A stretch of 64,000 bases of DNA from assembly GCA_009763385.1 (NCBI GenBank), contig CM019831.1:115975432-116039431 (forward strand), written 5' to 3'. Of the stretch, positions 45,772-56,726 are shown one piece after another. Within the stretch, counting starts at the first letter, position 1, and the number at the start of each line of letters is the position of its first letter. The translations under genes were made by a program, and so were the position numbers. This stretch comes from Coix lacryma-jobi var. lacryma-jobi (taxonomy: Eukaryota > Streptophyta > Magnoliopsida > Poales > Poaceae). The notes under the pieces were generated by a model. It was not told the origin of the DNA and made no database searches. It saw only the letters and a program-made list of their open reading frames with translations.

Positions 45772-46546
45772 ATACTATATATATCCACTTCATTTGGGAT
45801 GTTTTTTCAAATTAAAAAGGGCTTTTTGTGGATGTGAAGCACAAGTTTAACTGTATTGTCGTTATATATCCCCACGCTTCTCTGATAATCTTTCTGTAAA
45901 AAAAAATCTTTTTAGATTCAAATTTTTGTATTTTTAGCTACAGGTATTCACTTGTACTAAAAAAACTCGTACAAAAATCCGCACAATTTAAATCTTTCAA
46001 CTAAAAGAAGTGAAAGTTTTGACTAGAACGCTTACACCTGCACATGAATGTTGAATAATTGGCTTGGACGACAGAAGTGGCAGAAGTCTTTCCAGCAACA
46101 GTAGTGCAGGCGTTGCCATTCAGCATAGGTTTTGTCCTTAGTAGGAGGAGCTTGCTAGCTTATTTATATAATTTATTAAAAAAATGGAATAAGGGAATGA
46201 TGGATATGGAAGTTGTGCTAAGCATCTATCATGACCACCTATAGGCTATATGCCTATTTAATTTTCTCAAATAATGGTTGCAATAGGATCATGCATGTTT
46301 AGATCAGTTAAAGATAAAAGAAAGCTGCTAAAAACCATTTTAAACGACGATAACCGCAAGATTGAAGAATTGCGAGGAAAGAGAAGTGGACTTTTTAAAA
46401 ATAGTTCTGGTTATACGCGGGCACACAAAGAAGTAATTTTGCGGTTAAGTTTTCGATCATGAAGTAAATTTGCTCCAGTCTGGGGCCTATATATTCAACT
46501 TTTGATATATAAATAAACACTTGATTTGAACACCGCGCATTATTCA
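45772..46546. other. Intergenic, nothing recognised
   Basis: AT-rich flank of the CACTA element. The short frames have no domain or conserved feature that I recognise. Confidence 0.45.
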
Positions 46547-46559
46547 TTTCACTACCGGA

Positions 46560-47010
46560 AACAGCATCTTCGCCGAGTGCCTGATAGTTCGCCGAGTGCC
46601 AAATTTCGGGCACTCGGCGAAGAGCCTCTTTGCCGAGTGCCGGAAATATGGCACTCGGCGAAGAATTAGCACAAGGCAAAGCCATCTTTGCCGAGTGCCC
46701 AGCACTCGGCAAAGAAAAGCACTCGGCGAAGACACCTCTTCGCCGAGTGCCGAACACTCGGCAACGATGAGCACTCGGCAAAGTCTCGCTGACCAGATGT
46801 CATCCGGGCCCGTTAGCTTTGCCGAGTGCCCGCCGTCTGGCACTCGGCGAAGACCATCTCTTTGCCGAGTGCCGGCCCACGTGGCACTCGGCGAAGAGTG
46901 CGGGCCCGGGCTATGCCACGTAAGCTGTGCTTTGCCGAGTGCCACGTGGCTGGCACTCGGCGAAGTGCTGCTCTTTGCCGAGTGTCAGTCTATGTGGCAC
47001 TCGGCAAAGT
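46560..47010. repeat. Left subterminal repeat array
   Basis: Many inverted pairs of (T/C)TTGCCGAGTGCC and GGCACTCGGC(A/G)AAG, each pair separated by 0-15 bp so that small hairpins form. In CACTA elements such arrays bind the TNPA-type protein. Confidence 0.88.
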
Positions 47011-47034
47011 ATTTTGTTTTTTTTTATTTTGACA

Positions 47035-47911
47035 CCAATTTTTTTGTGGGTCATCCCCATACTACCGGTGTCAATATGTTCAAATTTGACAATTTTTCAA
47101 GACTTTTCGTTATATTTTTTGACTTTATTTCATTTTCTTGAATTTTCCCGAAAGACGCAAGTTTGAACTGCGGGTGCATCGAATAATGGATTTTCATGAT
47201 TTAAAAAATATTATTCTTGTTCTTAACCGTATGTTGAGGCCAAATCCAAAAAGTGACCCTAGGTTTCGATCAACGTGCTCACGGGGCAACGCCTCCAAAT
47301 TACGTGCGGACGGTTTTTTAATTATAGAAAATGCAAATGAATTCCGAAAATCGCGAAACTTGGCGAGATGTTGTTACATCATATGCGTATGCCGTGAAAA
47401 AAATTTGAGAAAGTTTCGAGCAAGTTGTCACGTATGATGCTTACAAACCTGGACATCTCAACATGTGATATCAAATATCACATGTTGAGATGTCTAGGTT
47501 TGTAAGCATCATACGTGACAACTTGCTCGAAACTTTCTCAAATTTTTTTCACGGCATACGCATATGATGTAACAACATCTCGCCAAGTTTCGCGATTTTC
47601 GGAATTCATTTGCATTTTCTATAATTAAAAAACCGTCCGCACGTAATTTGGAGGCGTTGCCCCGTGAGCACGTTGATCGAAACCTAGGGTCACTTTTTGG
47701 ATTTGGCCTCAACATACGGTTAAGAACAAGAATAACATTTTTGAAATCATGAAAATCCATTATTCGATGCACCCGCAGTTCAAACTTGCGCCTTTCGGGA
47801 AAATTCAAGAAAACAAAATAAAGTCAAAAAATATAACGAAAAGTTTTGAAAAACTGTCAAATTTGAACATATTGACAATAGTAGTGTTGACGTGTCTCAA
47901 AAAAAACTTGG
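47035..47911. repeat. Large near-perfect inverted repeat, about 437-bp arms
   Basis: The left arm 47035-47471 and right arm 47475-47911 are separated only by CAA at 47472-47474. The symmetry holds without indels over at least the inner 335 bp of each arm, since the 99-codon frames at 47138-47437 (+) and 47509-47808 (-) mirror exactly. Those frames differ at two residues (DLKNII against DFKNVI). The outer parts differ slightly more. The subterminal arrays continue the symmetry outward. Confidence 0.92.
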
Positions 47912-47937
47912 TGGCAAAACCAAAAAAATAAATAAAA

Positions 47938-48215
47938 ACTTCGCCGAGTGTCAGCGATGGCACTCGGCAAAGAGGCTCTTTGCCGAGTGCCTGGCCATAT
48001 GGCACTCGGCAAAGTTCCCTCTTTGCCGAGTGCCGGAGTTGACACTCGGCGAATAGGTCCACGTGGGCCTGACACTCTTTGCCACGTCTGCAGGTCCACG
48101 TGGGCCTGACACTCTTTGCCATGTCTGCTCTCTTTGCCGAGTGCCAGATCGGTGGCACTCGGCAAAGAGGGAACTTTGCCGAGTGCCTCCTGATCTGGCA
48201 CTCGGCGAAGACGTT
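47938..48215. repeat. Second subterminal array, mirror of the left end
   Basis: TTCGCCGAGTG/CACTCGGCAAAG words like those at 46560-47010, lying on the far side of the large inverted repeat. A direct repeat of CCACGTGGGCCTGACACTC occurs at about 48059 and 48092. Confidence 0.8.
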
Positions 48216-48239
48216 CGAAATAAAAAAATACAAAACGGC

Positions 48240-49794
48240 CCGCCCGCCACCCACACACGCACACACTCACACACACCAGGCCACCCGCTCCCCCGCCGCC
48301 GCTCCCCCGCCGCCGCCGCCCCGCCGCCGTCGCCGGCCCCGCGCCGCGCCGCCCGCTGCCGTCGCCACCCGGCCGAGCCCCCCGGCTACGCCCCCCGGCC
48401 CTCGGCCAAGCCCCCGGCGGCGCTCCCCGGCCGCGCCCCCGGCGGCGCTCCCGGCCTCGCCCCCGGCCCCGCCCGCCCCCCGGCGGCACTCCCCGGCCGC
48501 GCCCGCGGACGCCCGCCTGCCCCCCGGCCCCGTGGCCACCCCTGGCCGGCCGGCCCCCCGCCCCCCGCACCCCCCCGGTGGTGCTCCCCGGCGGCGCCCC
48601 CCGGCCGCCCGCCCGGCCCCCCCAGCCCCGTGGCCGCCCCCTGGCCGGCCAGTGGAGTAGAGGAGTAGAGGAGGAGGTGGAAGAGAAGAGGAGGAAGAGG
48701 AGGAGGAGGTGGAGGAGAGGAAGAAGAGGAGGAGAAGGAGTGGAGAGGAGAGGAGGAGAAGGAGGAGTGGAGAGGAGAGGAGAGGAGAAGGACAAGGACA
48801 AGGACAAGGAGAAGAGAAGGAAGGAAGGTGTCAGCTTAGGTCTGTCGACCCTCAAGCCGCTTCGGTCGTCCCCGTGGCCGTCGCCGAAGCTCGTTCTTGC
48901 TATTCTCGTCGCGAAGGTATGCCCTATGTAGTTAGTAAATAGTTAGTAGTTAGTAGTTGTGTAGTTAGTAGTTAGTAGTAGTTAGTAGTATTAGTGTTAG
49001 TGTTAGTAGTAGTGTTAGTGTTAGTAGTAGTGTTATATATGGCTCATCTTGGTACTATTGTGATTGTTGGTCTTCGTGACTATGTCTGTTGTACATGTGG
49101 TTGTTGGCCTTCGTGCCGACGTTTTCTGCAGGTTTTGGGAACCTCGCCATGCAGGGGAGGTGCTGCCGAAATTTTTGGTGGAGACTAACCATATGCTTTT
49201 TTTTTGGCAGGAGGAGGACCCGTCGGAGGGACTCGGCGACCCCGATCGTCTTCGTCGGCGTTGCGGGGCTGCCTGCACCGCGTCGTGTCGCCACTGCCCC
49301 GACTCACCACTGCCCCGCTACCCTGACCTCACCGACACCTTAGGTATAACCCCTCTATCCGTATCCTTAGGTATCTGATCTTTGGTCGCGTAAACTAGTT
49401 ACACGTCTCCCGTTCGAAAGAGATACAGTCTTAGATATTCAGTCCTTTGCATATCTGCGACCGTATCTCTTTCGAATTGTCCACGTATTTTGGACAGCCC
49501 GCGGATGCGTAGATGAGCTAGTTTCCATGTTCTGCTCCTCTCAGAGTCAAAGTTTCGACACCGCCTCCTCGTTGTTCTCCGGATACACACTCTCCCTGCC
49601 AGGACGTGTATCGGGAGAACAGCGAGGAGGTGCTGCCGAAATTCTGTCTCGGGTAGGAGTAGAACATGGAAACTAACCCATCTGCGCATCCTCGGGTGGG
49701 ATTAGGACCTATCCTTCTCCTATTAGATGGTAGGAACGCAGTGTAGATGCAATTGCTGGTTTTATTACTCGCTTACATATGTATATGCCAGAGG
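48240..49794 (+). promoter_or_regulatory. CACTA internal 5' region: GC-rich leader, likely introns
   Basis: 48250-48650 is extremely C-rich and 48660-48830 purine-rich (GAGGAGAGG); their open frames are compositional. Likely 5'-UTR exon ends are seen: donor GTATGC at about 48916 after CTCGTCGCGAAG, and acceptor near 49792 (TATATGCCAG before AGGATGG). A foldback with arms of about 90 bp lies at 49495-49705. Promoter and exon limits are inferred only. Confidence 0.45.
49495..49705. repeat. Imperfect foldback inside CACTA
   Basis: The left arm (CGGATGCGTAGATGAGCTAGTTTCCATGTTCTGCTCC...) pairs with the right arm (...GGAGTAGAACATGGAAACTAACCCATCTGCGCATCC). The inner parts TCCTCGTTGTTCTCC and GGAGAACAGCGAGGA also pair. 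A further partial copy of the right-arm phrase GGAGGTGCTGCCGAAAT is at about 49157. Confidence 0.75.
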
Positions 49795-52700
49795 ATGGAT
49801 AACCGTGACTGGATGTACACGGGCCACGCAAGTAAGAGCACAGAATGGGTTACTAAGACCAATGCTTTCTTAGAGCATGCGTTTGGTCCGGCTGCTAAAG
49901 GGTCGAGTCGGATGCCGTGTCCCTGCAGCAAATGTGGGAACAAGAAAAGAAAATATAAGAATAACGTGGGGATAGATCTTTACAAGTACGGATTCGTTGA
50001 AAACTATACTTGTTGGGTCCACCATGGTGAAGCCGATCGGATTAGAGAGGAGGTGGTGAGACAACGTCTCGAGGAGTATGATGGAGATGCCGGGGTAGCA
50101 GACATGATGGGAGACTTTCAAGAGGCTCAATTCGGTGAAGGATTGGAGGAGCCAGAGGACACCGCAAAGGCGTTCTACGACATGATGTCTTCGGCACAGA
50201 AGCCCCTTCATGAAAAGACAATGGTTTCACAACTGGATGCCATTGGACGCCTAATGGGGTTCAAGTCCCAGTATAGCTTGAGTCGAGACGCTTTCGATGG
50301 CATGTTGGCAATTTTGGGCACCCTGTTGCCGGAGGGTCACATTCTGCCGAAGAACACGTACGAGTCACAGAAACTTCTTCGTGCACTTAAGATGCCGTAC
50401 GAGCAGATCCATGCTTGTCCAAAAGGGTGCGTCCTATTCAGGAAAGATCACGAGAAAGCAACACACTGTCCAAAGTGCAAAGCCTCTAGGTATGTGGAGG
50501 TAGACCATGGAGATGGCAAGAAGGAACAACTTAATATCCCCGAGATGGTCCTACGGTACCTTCCTTTCATACCTAGGATCCAACGACTGTACATGACAGA
50601 GGACTCTGCGAAACAGATGACATGGCACAAGAATGGCAAGAGATACAATCCTGACAAGATGGTACACCCATCGGATGGTGAAGCATGGAAGCACTTCGAT
50701 GCCATGCATCCTGGCAAAGCTATGGAGGCTCGAAATGTACGTGTGGCGCTGGCGACAGATGGGTTCAACCCGTATGGAATGATGGCGGCCCCGTACACTT
50801 GTTGGCCTGTGTTCGTGATCCCCCTCAATCTCCCTCCCGGTGTTATGTTTGACCCTAAGAACGTATTCTTGTCACTGATAATTCCTGGACACCCGGGGAA
50901 CAATATGGGTGTGTTCATGGAGCCTTTGTTGGATGAATTGTTCGAAGCTTGGGAAAACCCGGTACTGACATATGACCGAGCAACAATGAAGAACTTCAAA
51001 ATGCATGTGTGGTACCAGTACTCCCTGCATGACTTCCTGGCGTATGGCTTATTCAGCGCTTGGTGTGTTCACGGGAAGTTCCCATGCCCAATATGCAAGG
51101 CAGCTGTGAAGTTCACTTGGCTGAAGAAGGGAGGAAAGTATTCTTCATTCGACCAGCATCGTCAATTCTTGCCTCTTGACCATCCGTTCAGAAGTGACAT
51201 CAAGCACTTCAGGAAAGATGTTCAAGTCACCAACCCCATTCCTCAGTTCAAGAGCGGTTCCGAGGTCCGTGCCGAAATAGAGGCTCTGAAGTTTGATGAA
51301 GACAAGGGTCGTTTTTTTCGGGTACGGAGAGGAACACATGTGGACCCATAAATCGGGCTTGACTAGACTCCCCTATTTCAATGACCTTCTTTGTCCGCAC
51401 TACATCGATGTAATGCACACAGAAAAGAATATCGCTGAGGCACTCTTTGCAACACTCATGGACACAGAAAAGTCAAAGGACAACGTTAAGGCCAGACTGG
51501 ACCTGCAAGAGATGTGCGATAGACCAAAGCTAGTGATGAGGGCTCCTGGTGCTGGCAAGAAATGGAAAAGAGGTCCGGCCGATTATATATTGAAAAGAGA
51601 CCATAGGAAGAAAGTTCTACAGTGGATCCAGGCGTTAAGGTTCCCTGATGGGTATGCGGCGAATCTGAGGAGGGGAGTGAACTTGTCTACTATGCGAGTG
51701 TTAGGGATGAAGAGTCATGACTACCACATATGGATCGAGCGGCTCCTTCCTGCGATGACCCGAGGATACCTCCCTGAGCCTGTGTGGCGCGTGCTGGCAG
51801 AGTTGAGCTACTTCTTTCGCCAGCTTTGTGCCAAGGAGCTATCTTATGACGTGATTGCTAACCTAGAGGAAGTGGCACCTGTGTTGATCTGCAAGTTGGA
51901 GATGATCTTTCCACCCGGCTTCTTCCTGCCGATGCAGCATCTGATTTTGCACCTACCGTACGAGGCACGGATGGGGGGGCCCGTGCAGTGCCATTGGTGC
52001 TTTCCAGTCGAGAGATGTCTAAAGGTTCTTCGGAAAAAGTGTAGAAATAAAGCCAAAATAGAGGCTTCCGTGGCAGAAGCATTTATTGTGGAGGAGGTGT
52101 CCAACTTCACAACAACATATTATAAGGATAACCTTCCTAGCGTGCACAATCCACCCTCTCGTTACAACGTCGACGAGAGTTTATCGAACCTCAGCCTTTT
52201 CAAAGGCCAACTCGGAAGAGCAAGCGCATCGAGGACCAAGATGTTGCGGCATGATGAGTGGCACACTATCATGTTGTACGTGTTGTTGAACCTTGACGAA
52301 GTGACTCCTTATGTGCAGTAAGTTCTCAATGAGCTTGTTACATGCGCCGTCACTATCTTCAATCTATTGATTCGACCTCCTTGTTTTTAAGGAAATTTAT
52401 TGATGAATACTGGAGAGAGGATAGGGAACCTTCCTCTGAAGAAGAAGACCATCTTCTCAAAAATGGTGTGCCCGATTTCATTTCGTGGTTTAGTACGAAG
52501 GTACCACTGAACTAACCTTGTATTTCATTTCATTTCTTGTTTCATTTGATGAAACGATCTACCCTATCTCAACTTACAGGCCCGCACAGATGCGGAAATG
52601 ATAGATGAGTTGAAACAGGTTGGCAATGGCTTCGACTATAGGGTCAAGTCATTCACCGTTTATGATGTGAATGGCTATCGCTTTCACACAAGTAGCTACG

Positions 52701-53398
52701 AGCAGAGTCGGCCCAATCGAAAGACCACGAATACCGGAGTTCGTACGCCCGGCACCGATGAGCGCGACTATTACGGCATAGTCGAAGAAATATATGAGCT
52801 CAACTTTGAGGGTACCAAAGCTATTAATCCAGTGGTATTCAAATGTCATTGGTTCGATCCTGATGTCACGAGAAGAGCCCCTGAGATTGGGCTAGTCGAA
52901 ATTCGACATGACTCCGTTTACAAGGGAGACGATGTCTATATTGTGGCTCAACAGGCCACACAAGTTTATTATCTCCCATGGGCGTGTCAAGAAGACAACA
53001 ATCTTATGGGTTGGTACCTTGTGCAGTTAGTATCGCCGCACGGTAAAGCGCCTCTCCCAAACGATGATGATTACAACTTCGACCCAAACACATATAGCGG
53101 AGAGTTCTATCAACCTGAGGGGCTAGAAGGGAGGTTTGACATTAACATTTTTGAGCTGATGGACATGGAAGAAGACGATGACAATGATATTGATGAGGAC
53201 GAGGGTGATGAGGTGCACAATGCCAAGGACTTAAGAATGCTTGAGCGATTACGGTTTGGTGGTGAGGACGAGGGTGATGAGGATGATGGAGACGACGCCG
53301 ATTGTTTTGACAATATTGACAGTGATGACGACACACGTGTGCCACATGCCAACACACGAGGGGCACTAGCCACTGACAATCGCGGAGATAATTTTTAA
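49795..53398 (+). CDS. TNP2-like CACTA transposase, one frameshift
   Basis: Exons 49795-52317, 52392-52500 and 52580-53398 with GT...AG introns that join in frame. The start chosen is MDNRDWMYTGH at 49795, just after a probable acceptor; the frame also extends to 49747. Domains in order: transposase-associated N-terminal domain (residues about 1-80, Cys-rich CPCSKC near 42-47), a zinc-ribbon-like CPKGC...CPKC (about 206-230), the Transposase_21 catalytic domain (LATDGFNPYG with D322; PGHPGNNM; DVMHTEKN near 538), DUF4218 (about 615-775) and DUF4216 in exon 3, then a long Asp/Glu-rich tail. The 7-T run at 51312-51318 has one T too many for the frame: upstream reading ends at 51351, while homology continues in the other frame from about 51293. 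Without that it would be about 1,149 aa, a normal length. It cuts and joins CACTA ends in the nucleus. The extra T could be real or a sequencing error. Confidence 0.88.
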
Positions 53399-53526
53399 TT
53401 CATGTAATGCTATATTGTTATAATTATTTTGCAATTATGTTTTGTTCATTTTGTATCTCTTTATAAAGACTTATCGTTTATATATGCTAATTGATTTTAT
53501 CTTTGTAATGACAGGCACTCGACAAA

Positions 53527-55928
53527 ATGCCGGGCGGAAGGCGGCAGCAGCGGCGCGTCAACTCGCTCTACCGGAGGTCCAGCTCACCACCCACCGCAGC
53601 CGAGGAGCCGTCCACGAGGAGGGCGAGGTCCGGCCGCCCCCGTGGACGTCCTAGGAGGGAGCCGACTCCTGACCCGACTCCGGATCCGACTCCCGACCCG
53701 ACTCCCGACCCGGCGGAGAGCTCGGACGACGACCAGGGGGACGCCAGAGGGACGTCCAGGAGGATGTCGGACGACGACACCACTTCCTCGGACTCGACGG
53801 GTGGCCAGGGGGACGAGGGTGCCGAGATCGTCGGTGCCTCCGGAGGGGGTTCCACTTCCTCTGCTTCGAGCAGAGTGTACTTGCGCGGCCCCTCGCAGCT
53901 CCCGCAGCAGCGTCTCGCACCTAGCCGCCGTCCGGTGATTCGACCGTCCGGCGATAAGTAAGTTACCATTAATGTTTCACTACTTGTTCACATGGCATGT
54001 TCAAAATTGAACTTCCGACTAACAGTTGTTCGTAATGACTCATGCAGGAACTGGGAACTTGTGGCAGGGGGCAAGACACGCCATATCAATGGCACGTTAA
54101 GTCTTCTGATTCGGAAGAACTACCCGGGCTTGGTCACCTACGCTGGGGTGAGGTCACCGCCCTGGACGTGGGACCACTTTGGTGCCGCTCCGGACCCCAC
54201 GTACACCACCGTTGCAGCGCGGATTAGGGCCGAGTTCTGGGTCAGTCTTGCTCGCACAACATTTCTCAATGATACGTATTTGTTGGAAGTTCCTGAAATA
54301 ATGAAAGGGTACATGTTGTCTTTATGCAGGAGTACTTTGCGTGCGAGGCGGGGAGAGAGGCCGAGGCGTTGCACGTGCAGGACAAGGTCTGCAGGTCCCG
54401 GCTCGCGGATATGTACCACGAGGCGCGGATCCAGTGCGTCATCAACTACAACGCCGACGTGTTAGGGAAGGCGGTGAAGAAGACGGACGCTAGGCAGATG
54501 ATGCTCACCAGGGAGACCGACCTCACTAGGGAGCAGTACATCCAGGTACGTACAAAACAGTAATACTGATTGGTCCGTCCATCACTTAGCGGCTCTACTA
54601 ACATATTAAATACTTATTGTCTTGCAGTTCTGTCCTGGTTGGTGCGCCAATCACCTAGACTGCTGGGTGGCCATTGTGGACAAGTGGAGATCGAACGAGT
54701 GGTATGAGAGGCACAGTGCCCGCCGAGACTGCCGCCTGCAGATGCCTGGGGTGGCACACCACCAAGGCAACCTTAGCCTCGCTGCGTACGCCGACAGATG
54801 GGTATGCTATACTGATTTTTTTTATTGTAACACTCAATTACTCATTACTTGTAATCATCTGTGTTCTCCTCGCAGTCCCAGTCGCATGGTGGTGAGGAGT
54901 GCCTCCCTTTCAAGGCGTACCACTTGTCGCACCAGGGCAAGGCGACTGCCGCGAGCACCCAGTACAACCCAGATGCCGGGCCCGAGACGTTCACAAACAC
55001 GAACGCCTACACCAAGGTCACCGAGTACACCACTGCGGCTCGTGAGCGCCATGGGGAGGACTTCGATCCGGCCACCCAGCCCCTAGATACAGACCTGGTG
55101 ATGAGGCTGGGAGGAGGGAAGCAGCACGGCCGGTACTGGATAGCCAACAGCGCAGTTGACTCGTCCTCTGTTCCCAACCTCGCTGAGATTCGAGCTTCCA
55201 GCACGAGCTCCTCCGTCCCCATACGACCTCGGCAGCCGACCTCACAGCAGATGATGGCAGCACTTCAGGTAAGTACTTGTTCTATTCGTCGTTCATTGCT
55301 TTTACACATATACCTTGTCTTTGCATTGTTTAAACCTTACGGGACGAATTTTGCAGGCCCAGATGCAAGCCCAGGCGGACCAGATGCAGAGGTTGCAGGC
55401 CATGCACGAGGCCGAGGCGGCGGCCCATCGTCGCGACTTACTGGCCGTCCAGCAGCGGGAGGCGCAGAGGACGCAGGACATAGCTCACTTCTTTGGGAGC
55501 CTGAACATCCCGGGTGTTGTCGTGCCTCCCTCGCTGCTCACTCCTTTTGTGCCTCCTGTTACTCCTACGACAGAGACTCCGGTGAGTATATATGGTTGTT
55601 TATATTTCTTTAACTTTTACGGCTGTCCTCCAGGTGCTAACGAATTTGCTTCTCCTTTGTGCACTCACAGTCGGAGGGTTCGGCACCGACTCCTGCACCT
55701 GGCCTTCCTCCGCACACTCTGCACATCACTGGTGGCCCTCCTCCGCAGCCTGGGTGGCTCCCCGGTGGCCCTCCTCCGCCCTATGGGTGGCCAGGTTACC
55801 CTACTCCGCAGTCAGGGTACACCGGGTGGCCATCTGGACCTCCGCCGCCTGGGTGGCAAGGTTGGCAAGGTGGTCCTTCGGGCGGGTCAGTGGGACGCGT
55901 GGCAAGGTGGGGGTTCTTCACAATCTGA
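53527..55928 (+). CDS. TNPA-type protein, Transposase_24 family
   Basis: Seven exons with canonical splice sites and consistent phase: 53527-53957, 54048-54240, 54330-54545, 54628-54801, 54876-55268, 55357-55581 and 55671-55928, giving about 629 aa without stops. Exon 1 is Arg-rich, with a (TPDP)n repeat and a Ser/Asp/Gly-rich region. Exons 2-5 carry the plant Ptta/En-Spm transposase (Transposase_24) domain, including FWVSL-adjacent boundaries, GWCANHLDCWVAIVDKW and GGGKQHGRYWIANSAVDSS. Exon 6 is a Gln/Ala-rich coiled coil (QAQADQMQRLQAMHEAEAA). Exon 7 is Pro/Gly/Trp-rich (PPPQPGWLPGG). By analogy with maize En/Spm TNPA it would bind the subterminal repeats and help transposition. It follows TNP2 by 128 bp, so the two may come from one alternatively spliced transcript. 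Exons were placed by eye. Confidence 0.82.
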
Positions 55929-56209
55929 GCACCAAGGTGAGCAGTGATGGCCGACTTATATTTGTGATGGACTTGTGAACTTGTGGATTTGTTGAGGAGT
56001 GCCGAGTGCCGGACTTGTGGACTTGTGATAAACTTGTTAGCTTGTGATGCATGGAGACTGAACATGTGATATTTGTTTGAAATGGATATGTATGTTATGG
56101 ATGTGTGATATATATGCATGTGATATTTGTCTGAAATGGAATATGAATGTGTGATATGTTCTCTGTGTAGGGAATGAAAACAAGGAAAAAAATTTCCTTT
56201 TCCCCAGCT

Positions 56210-56705
56210 TTGCCGAGTGCCACACTCGGCAAAGAGGTCATGGCACTCGGCAAAGCTGGGCAAATTTTTGCTCAGTAAGGCCTCTTCGCCGAGTGCCTTG
56301 ACCCTGAAACTCGGCAAAAGGGCCCTCTTCGCCGAGTGCCGGCCTGCGTGGCACTCGGCGAAGGGGACCCCTTTGCCGAGTGCCGGATTGCGTGGCACTC
56401 GGCGAAGGGGCCCTCTTCGCCGAGTGCCGTGTTGCGTGGCACTCGGCGAAGGGACCCTCTTCGCCGAGTGCCGTCCACGTGGCCACTCGGCGAAGAGACC
56501 GTCAGGTGACGGCTCCCGTTAGCTTCGCCGAGTGCTGACCTGGCACTCGGCGAAGGCTTCGCCGAGTGCCCGATATTTGGCACTCGGCGAAGAAATCGTT
56601 GCCGACAACTTCTTTGCCGAGTGCCTTTCGCCGAGTGCGGCACTCGGCGAAGGCTTCGCCGAGTGCGAAAGGGCCTTCGCCGAGTGCAGCCAGCACTCGG
56701 CAAAG
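56210..56705. repeat. Right subterminal repeat array
   Basis: About twenty TTCGCCGAGTGC / GCACTCGGCGAAG words in both orientations, mirroring the left end. They also produce many short open frames, which are not genes. Confidence 0.88.
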
Positions 56706-56726
56706 CCAACGTCTCCTGTTGTGTTT

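Larger units (their letters stand above)
46547..56726 (+). mobile_element. CACTA (En/Spm) DNA transposon, about 10.2 kb
   Basis: The element runs 46550-56723. Its ends are CACTACCGGAAACAGC on the left and, read inward from the right, CACAACAGGAGACGTT, so the right end has a one-base departure from CACTA. The duplication is TTT (46547-46549 and 56724-56726). Both ends carry arrays of TTTGCCGAGTGCC / GGCACTCGGCGAAG words in both orientations (46560-47010, 47938-48215 and 56210-56705), the transposase-binding subterminal repeats. Inside are a TNP2-like gene and a TNPA-type gene in the same orientation, as in autonomous CACTA elements. Confidence 0.93.

Noticed and set aside
46395..47032. Short frames with repeated LPSAECR/ALGEE-like peptides, also at 56217-56779
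   Set aside because: They are translations of the TTTGCCGAGTGCC subterminal repeats, not genes.
48063..48855. Pro/Arg/Ala-rich open frames on both strands of the CACTA leader
   Set aside because: They are the product of extreme C-rich and purine-rich composition; no conserved protein feature.
46560..56705. Regular short repeats that might suggest a CRISPR array
   Set aside because: The repeats are inverted pairs with irregular spacing at transposon ends in a plant genome; no cas genes.
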